From Thaumasiovibrio sp047250365 (lineage in GTDB: Bacteria > Pseudomonadota > Gammaproteobacteria > Enterobacterales > Vibrionaceae), in NCBI RefSeq assembly GCF_047250365.1, contig NZ_JBLBVL010000002.1, forward strand, positions 491,155-555,154: DNA of 64,000 bases. The letters are read 5' to 3'. Of the stretch, positions 62,143 through 64,000 are shown piece after piece. How positions within the stretch are numbered: position 1 is the stretch's first letter; each line of letters opens with the position of its first letter. The translations under genes and the position numbers were made by a program. The notes under the pieces are model-generated. The model made no database searches. It was not told the DNA's origin and saw only the letters and a program-made list of their open reading frames with translations.

Positions 62143-63081
62143 TCAATCTCGAGTGAAATTATCTTCAGAAAAGTGGTCTAGATCGTAAGGGGTTTGCTGG
62201 TATACACAGTAGTTTAACCAATTTGAAAATAACAAATGCCCATGGCTACGCCAACTCGCTGTTGGTGGGTTACTTGGATTATCGTCAGGAAAATAGTTAA
62301 CCGGAATGATTGGCTCCATGCCTTGAGATACATCCCGTGCATATTCATTTGCTAATGTGTCTAAATCGTATTCGGGGTGACCGGTTACGAACACATTGCG
62401 CTTATCTTTTGTTGCTGCCAAATACACGCCCGCCAAGTCAGATGTCGCCAAAATATCTAAATCGGTATGCTGAGCCAAAAATTCAGGAGAGAAGTCAGCA
62501 TAGCGAGAATGGGGGGCTAAAAATGTATCATCAAATCCACGCAACAACTCATGATGATGCCCATGTATTTGATGACGATATACACCGGACAGTTTCTCCT
62601 TTCGTGTTCGCTTGGGTAATTCATAATGAAGATTAAGTGCTGCTTGAGCCGCCCAGCAAACGAACATCGTCGACGTAACGTGGCTTTTCGCCCATGAAAG
62701 AATAGCCTGAATCTCTTCCCAATAAAGAACATCTTCAAATTGAACCAATCCTAGTGGAGCGCCTGTCACTATAAGACCATCGAAGTTGCGCTGCCTAACC
62801 GTCTCGAATTGACGATAAAAAGTATCGAGATGTTCTGTGGGCGTGTTTTTTGTCGGTCGATTATCAATACGCAATAACTCGACATCAACTTGAAGCGGGC
62901 TATTCGATAACAAGCGTAGAAATTGAGTTTCGGTTTCAATCTTTTTGGGCATCAAATTGAGCAGCAAAACTTTCAGTGGGCGAATTTCCTGACTAGCAGC
63001 ACGCCGCTCTGACATGACAAAGATATTTTCATTACGCAATATATCTGTTGCGGGCAACTGGTCAGGAATTTTAATAGGCAT
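62143..63081 (-). CDS. metA: Homoserine O-succinyltransferase (or acetyltransferase) MetA
   Basis: First committed step of methionine synthesis, acylating homoserine. Catalytic Cys142 lies in MFVCWAAQAALNLHYELPK, with the His-Glu pair in VTGHPEYDLDT. The N-terminus IKIPDQLPATDILRNENIF and LLLNLMPKKIETETQFLRLL are standard. 312 residues. The choice between succinyl- and acetyl-CoA depends on an active-site Glu/Gly pair I cannot fix here. GGAG precedes the ATG. Tandem met boxes lie just upstream. Confidence 0.96.
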   Translation of the reverse strand: MPIKIPDQLPATDILRNENIFVMSERRAASQEIRPLKVLLLNLMPKKIETETQFLRLLSNSPLQVDVELLRIDNRPTKNTPTEHLDTFYRQFETVRQRNFDGLIVTGAPLGLVQFEDVLYWEEIQAILSWAKSHVTSTMFVCWAAQAALNLHYELPKRTRKEKLSGVYRHQIHGHHHELLRGFDDTFLAPHSRYADFSPEFLAQHTDLDILATSDLAGVYLAATKDKRNVFVTGHPEYDLDTLANEYARDVSQGMEPIIPVNYFPDDNPSNPPTASWRSHGHLLFSNWLNYCVYQQTPYDLDHFSEDNFTRD

Positions 63082-63102
63082 TGTAGCGACTCCATGCTAG
63101 CA

Positions 63103-63126
63103 AGATGTTTAGACGTCCAGATACCT
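63103..63126 (-). promoter_or_regulatory. Tandem MetJ operator (three met boxes)
   Basis: Read on the minus strand as three adjacent 8-mers: AGGTATCT, GGACGTCT, AAACATCT, against the AGACGTCT consensus (5, 7 and 6 matches). It sits 22 bases before metA, directly downstream of a -35/-10 pair. MetJ with SAM would repress metA and, by read-through, metH. Confidence 0.75.
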
Positions 63127-63128
63127 AA

Positions 63129-63157
63129 AAACTACCTTAATCTGTGACGAAGAGCAA
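63129..63157 (-). promoter_or_regulatory. Candidate sigma-70 promoter of metA-metH
   Basis: On the minus strand TTGCTC, 17 bases, TAGTTT, immediately upstream of the met boxes, so repressor binding would block transcription initiation or early elongation. Confidence 0.5.
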
Positions 63158-63250
63158 GAAATAACTGCGAAGCTAAATGTGAACAACATCTTTCCACCCT
63201 TTGTATCTAAACTGAAGAAATCGTCGTGTAAAAGTTACAAGGAGGTCGAT

Positions 63251-63649
63251 ATGCACCCATGGTATCTATGGTGGCAACGTACGTTAAATTACCCACTGAG
63301 TGGAAATGTGAATCAAGATTTTCAATATCTTTCACCTACATACGAGTTTAATTTTGCCGGCAATAAAGAAATAGAGCGCAAAGCAATCTGTGAAGTCGCG
63401 AGCTATGGCAAGCAACTTGGCATTCTCTCCGACGTATTAATAGAGCTATGTGACAAACAGAAGCACCACTCAGAAACAACAGAAAAATTACATCTAATGG
63501 TAAAAGAGATCAACAACATCAAAGAAAGGCACTATCAAGTTAACGGTAGAAAGATTAAGCAGCAACTCGAATGGTTAAAAGAACATAATCGCGCTGCCTT
63601 TGATGACCTACTCAATGAACTAAACCATGAGGAAGCAAAAGCAATATAA
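63251..63649 (+). CDS. Hypothetical soluble protein, helical, unrecognised
   Basis: 132 residues starting MHPWYLWWQRTLNYPLSGNV. AAGGAGG, a perfect ribosome site, lies six bases before ATG 63251; an upstream in-frame GTG at 63179 has none. The N-terminal 40 residues are rich in Trp, Tyr and Phe; the rest is highly charged and helical (IERKAICEVASYGKQLG, LHLMVKEINNIKERHYQ, KQQLEWLKEHNRAAFDDLL), with no membrane span or signal. The layout recalls small poly-hydroxyalkanoate- or membrane-associated helical proteins, but I recognise no family. It stands alone between metA and the rRNA operon end, converging on the 5S gene. Confidence 0.8.
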   Translation: MHPWYLWWQRTLNYPLSGNVNQDFQYLSPTYEFNFAGNKEIERKAICEVASYGKQLGILSDVLIELCDKQKHHSETTEKLHLMVKEINNIKERHYQVNGRKIKQQLEWLKEHNRAAFDDLLNELNHEEAKAI

Positions 63650-63680
63650 CTATTTATTGATTTGTAGGGATATAAACGAA

Positions 63681-63707
63681 AAAACCCAGCTAATTAGCTG
63701 GGTTTTT
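63681..63707. terminator. Bidirectional terminator, hypothetical gene / rRNA operon
   Basis: AAAACCCAGCTA and TAGCTGGGTTTT around AT, a 12-bp perfect stem with A- and T-runs, nine bases beyond the 5S 3' end on the minus strand. Confidence 0.92.
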
Positions 63708-63715
63708 AAATGGGT

Positions 63716-63833
63716 GTTCAGTAATGTCCTACTCTCACATGGGGAGACCCCACACTACCATCGGCGCTATTGCGTTTCACTTCTGAGTTCGGCATGGGAT
63801 CAGGTGGTGCCACAATGCTATGGTCACTGAACA
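63716..63833 (-). rRNA. rrf: 5S ribosomal RNA
   Basis: About 118 bases. The 5' GTTCAGT pairs with the 3' ACTGAAC (helix I), and the inner region contains the universal CACCTGATCCCATGCCGAAC and GCGCCGATGGTAGTG. It is the last rRNA of an operon transcribed on the minus strand, ending just before the terminator. Confidence 0.96.
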
Positions 63834-63839
63834 AAATTG

Positions 63840-63915
63840 TGGTGCTAGTACCCAGATTTGAACTGGGGACCTCACCCTTACCAAGGGTGCGCTCTACCAA
63901 CTGAGCTATACCAGC
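63840..63915 (-). tRNA. tRNA-Thr (anticodon GGU)
   Basis: 76 bases, CCA included in the genome. Acceptor stem GCTGGTA/TACTAGC with one G-T pair, anticodon stem CACCC/GGGTG with loop TTGGTAA (anticodon GGT), T-loop GTTCAAATC. Only six bases separate it from the 5S, so it is cut from the rRNA operon transcript, like the distal tRNA-Thr-5S end of E. coli rrnD. Confidence 0.97.
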
Positions 63916-64000
63916 AAATTGTTATCGCTATAAAGTCTTATGTCATTACTGCTTCATATCGATATTGTTCTTTTGTCTTCACTTTTAAAAAGTAAAAAGC
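63916..64000 (-). other. rRNA operon spacer upstream of tRNA-Thr
   Basis: 85 AT-rich bases with no gene, presumably spacer following an earlier 5S (or the 23S) gene outside the window. Confidence 0.6.

Noticed and set aside
1..64000. Mobile elements, CRISPR arrays, restriction or toxin-antitoxin loci
   Set aside because: Looked for transposase-like proteins, direct-repeat spacers and typical gene pairs; none seen.

Overview
The window looks like chromosome from a marine gammaproteobacterium of the Vibrionaceae type (Vibrio, Salinivibrio, Grimontia or a close relative; genus not resolved). The grounds are the gene content and order: leuO beside an acyl-CoA synthetase, leuABCD, rapA-rluA, lptD-surA-pdxA-rsmA-apaG-apaH, obgE-rpmA-rplU/ispB, mdh/argR followed by a TAXI-type TRAP transporter, mpl-ubiX, fbp, ppa, ytfP, tamA-tamB, msrA, ytfK, ytfJ, metA-metH and a ribosomal RNA operon end. 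It also carries a modular secreted chitinase. Coding density is high, nearly every unit ends in a clear intrinsic terminator, and I see no insertion sequence, prophage, CRISPR array or broken gene. The first gene is cut by the left edge and the rRNA operon by the right edge.

Layout. 1-4.7 kb: acyl-CoA synthetase (partial), leuO, a glycosyltransferase and a PAP2 phosphatase, all on the minus strand. 5.3-11.7 kb: a cation/proton antiporter followed by an unlisted 24-residue membrane peptide with a strong ribosome site, then leuL with its attenuator and leuABCD. 11.8-18.1 kb: DUF547 protein, PIN-PhoH ATPase, rapA, rluA. 18.2-22.5 kb: a six-module chitinase and a divergent pair of unrecognised exported proteins. 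22.5-31.2 kb: hydroxyacid dehydrogenase, djlA, and the lptD-surA-pdxA-rsmA-apaG-apaH run. 31.5-34.9 kb: two tandem chemoreceptors. 35-38.8 kb: rplU-rpmA-obgE and yjjP-yjjB-folA. 39-46.3 kb: ispB, mdh, argR, and a TAXI binding protein/fused TRAP permease/universal stress protein operon. 46.3-58 kb: mpl-ubiX, fbp, ppa, ytfP, tamA-tamB, msrA, ytfK, ytfJ. 58-63.1 kb: metA-metH under a MetJ-like operator, and a second unlisted small membrane protein with its own promoter. 63.2-64 kb: an orphan 132-residue protein, 5S rRNA and tRNA-Thr(GGU).

Working together: LeuO and the leuL attenuator bear on the leucine operon. LptD, SurA, DjlA, TamA and TamB form an envelope-assembly group. Mpl recycles murein peptide and UbiX, with IspB, serves ubiquinone synthesis. 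MetA and MetH are the first committed step and the final methylation of methionine synthesis, set in one operon. The least explained items, and the ones most worth testing, are the two tiny membrane-protein genes (6470-6544 plus, 58179-58259 minus), the exported pair at 21401-22453 and the orphan at 63251-63649. No obvious large new multi-gene system is present.
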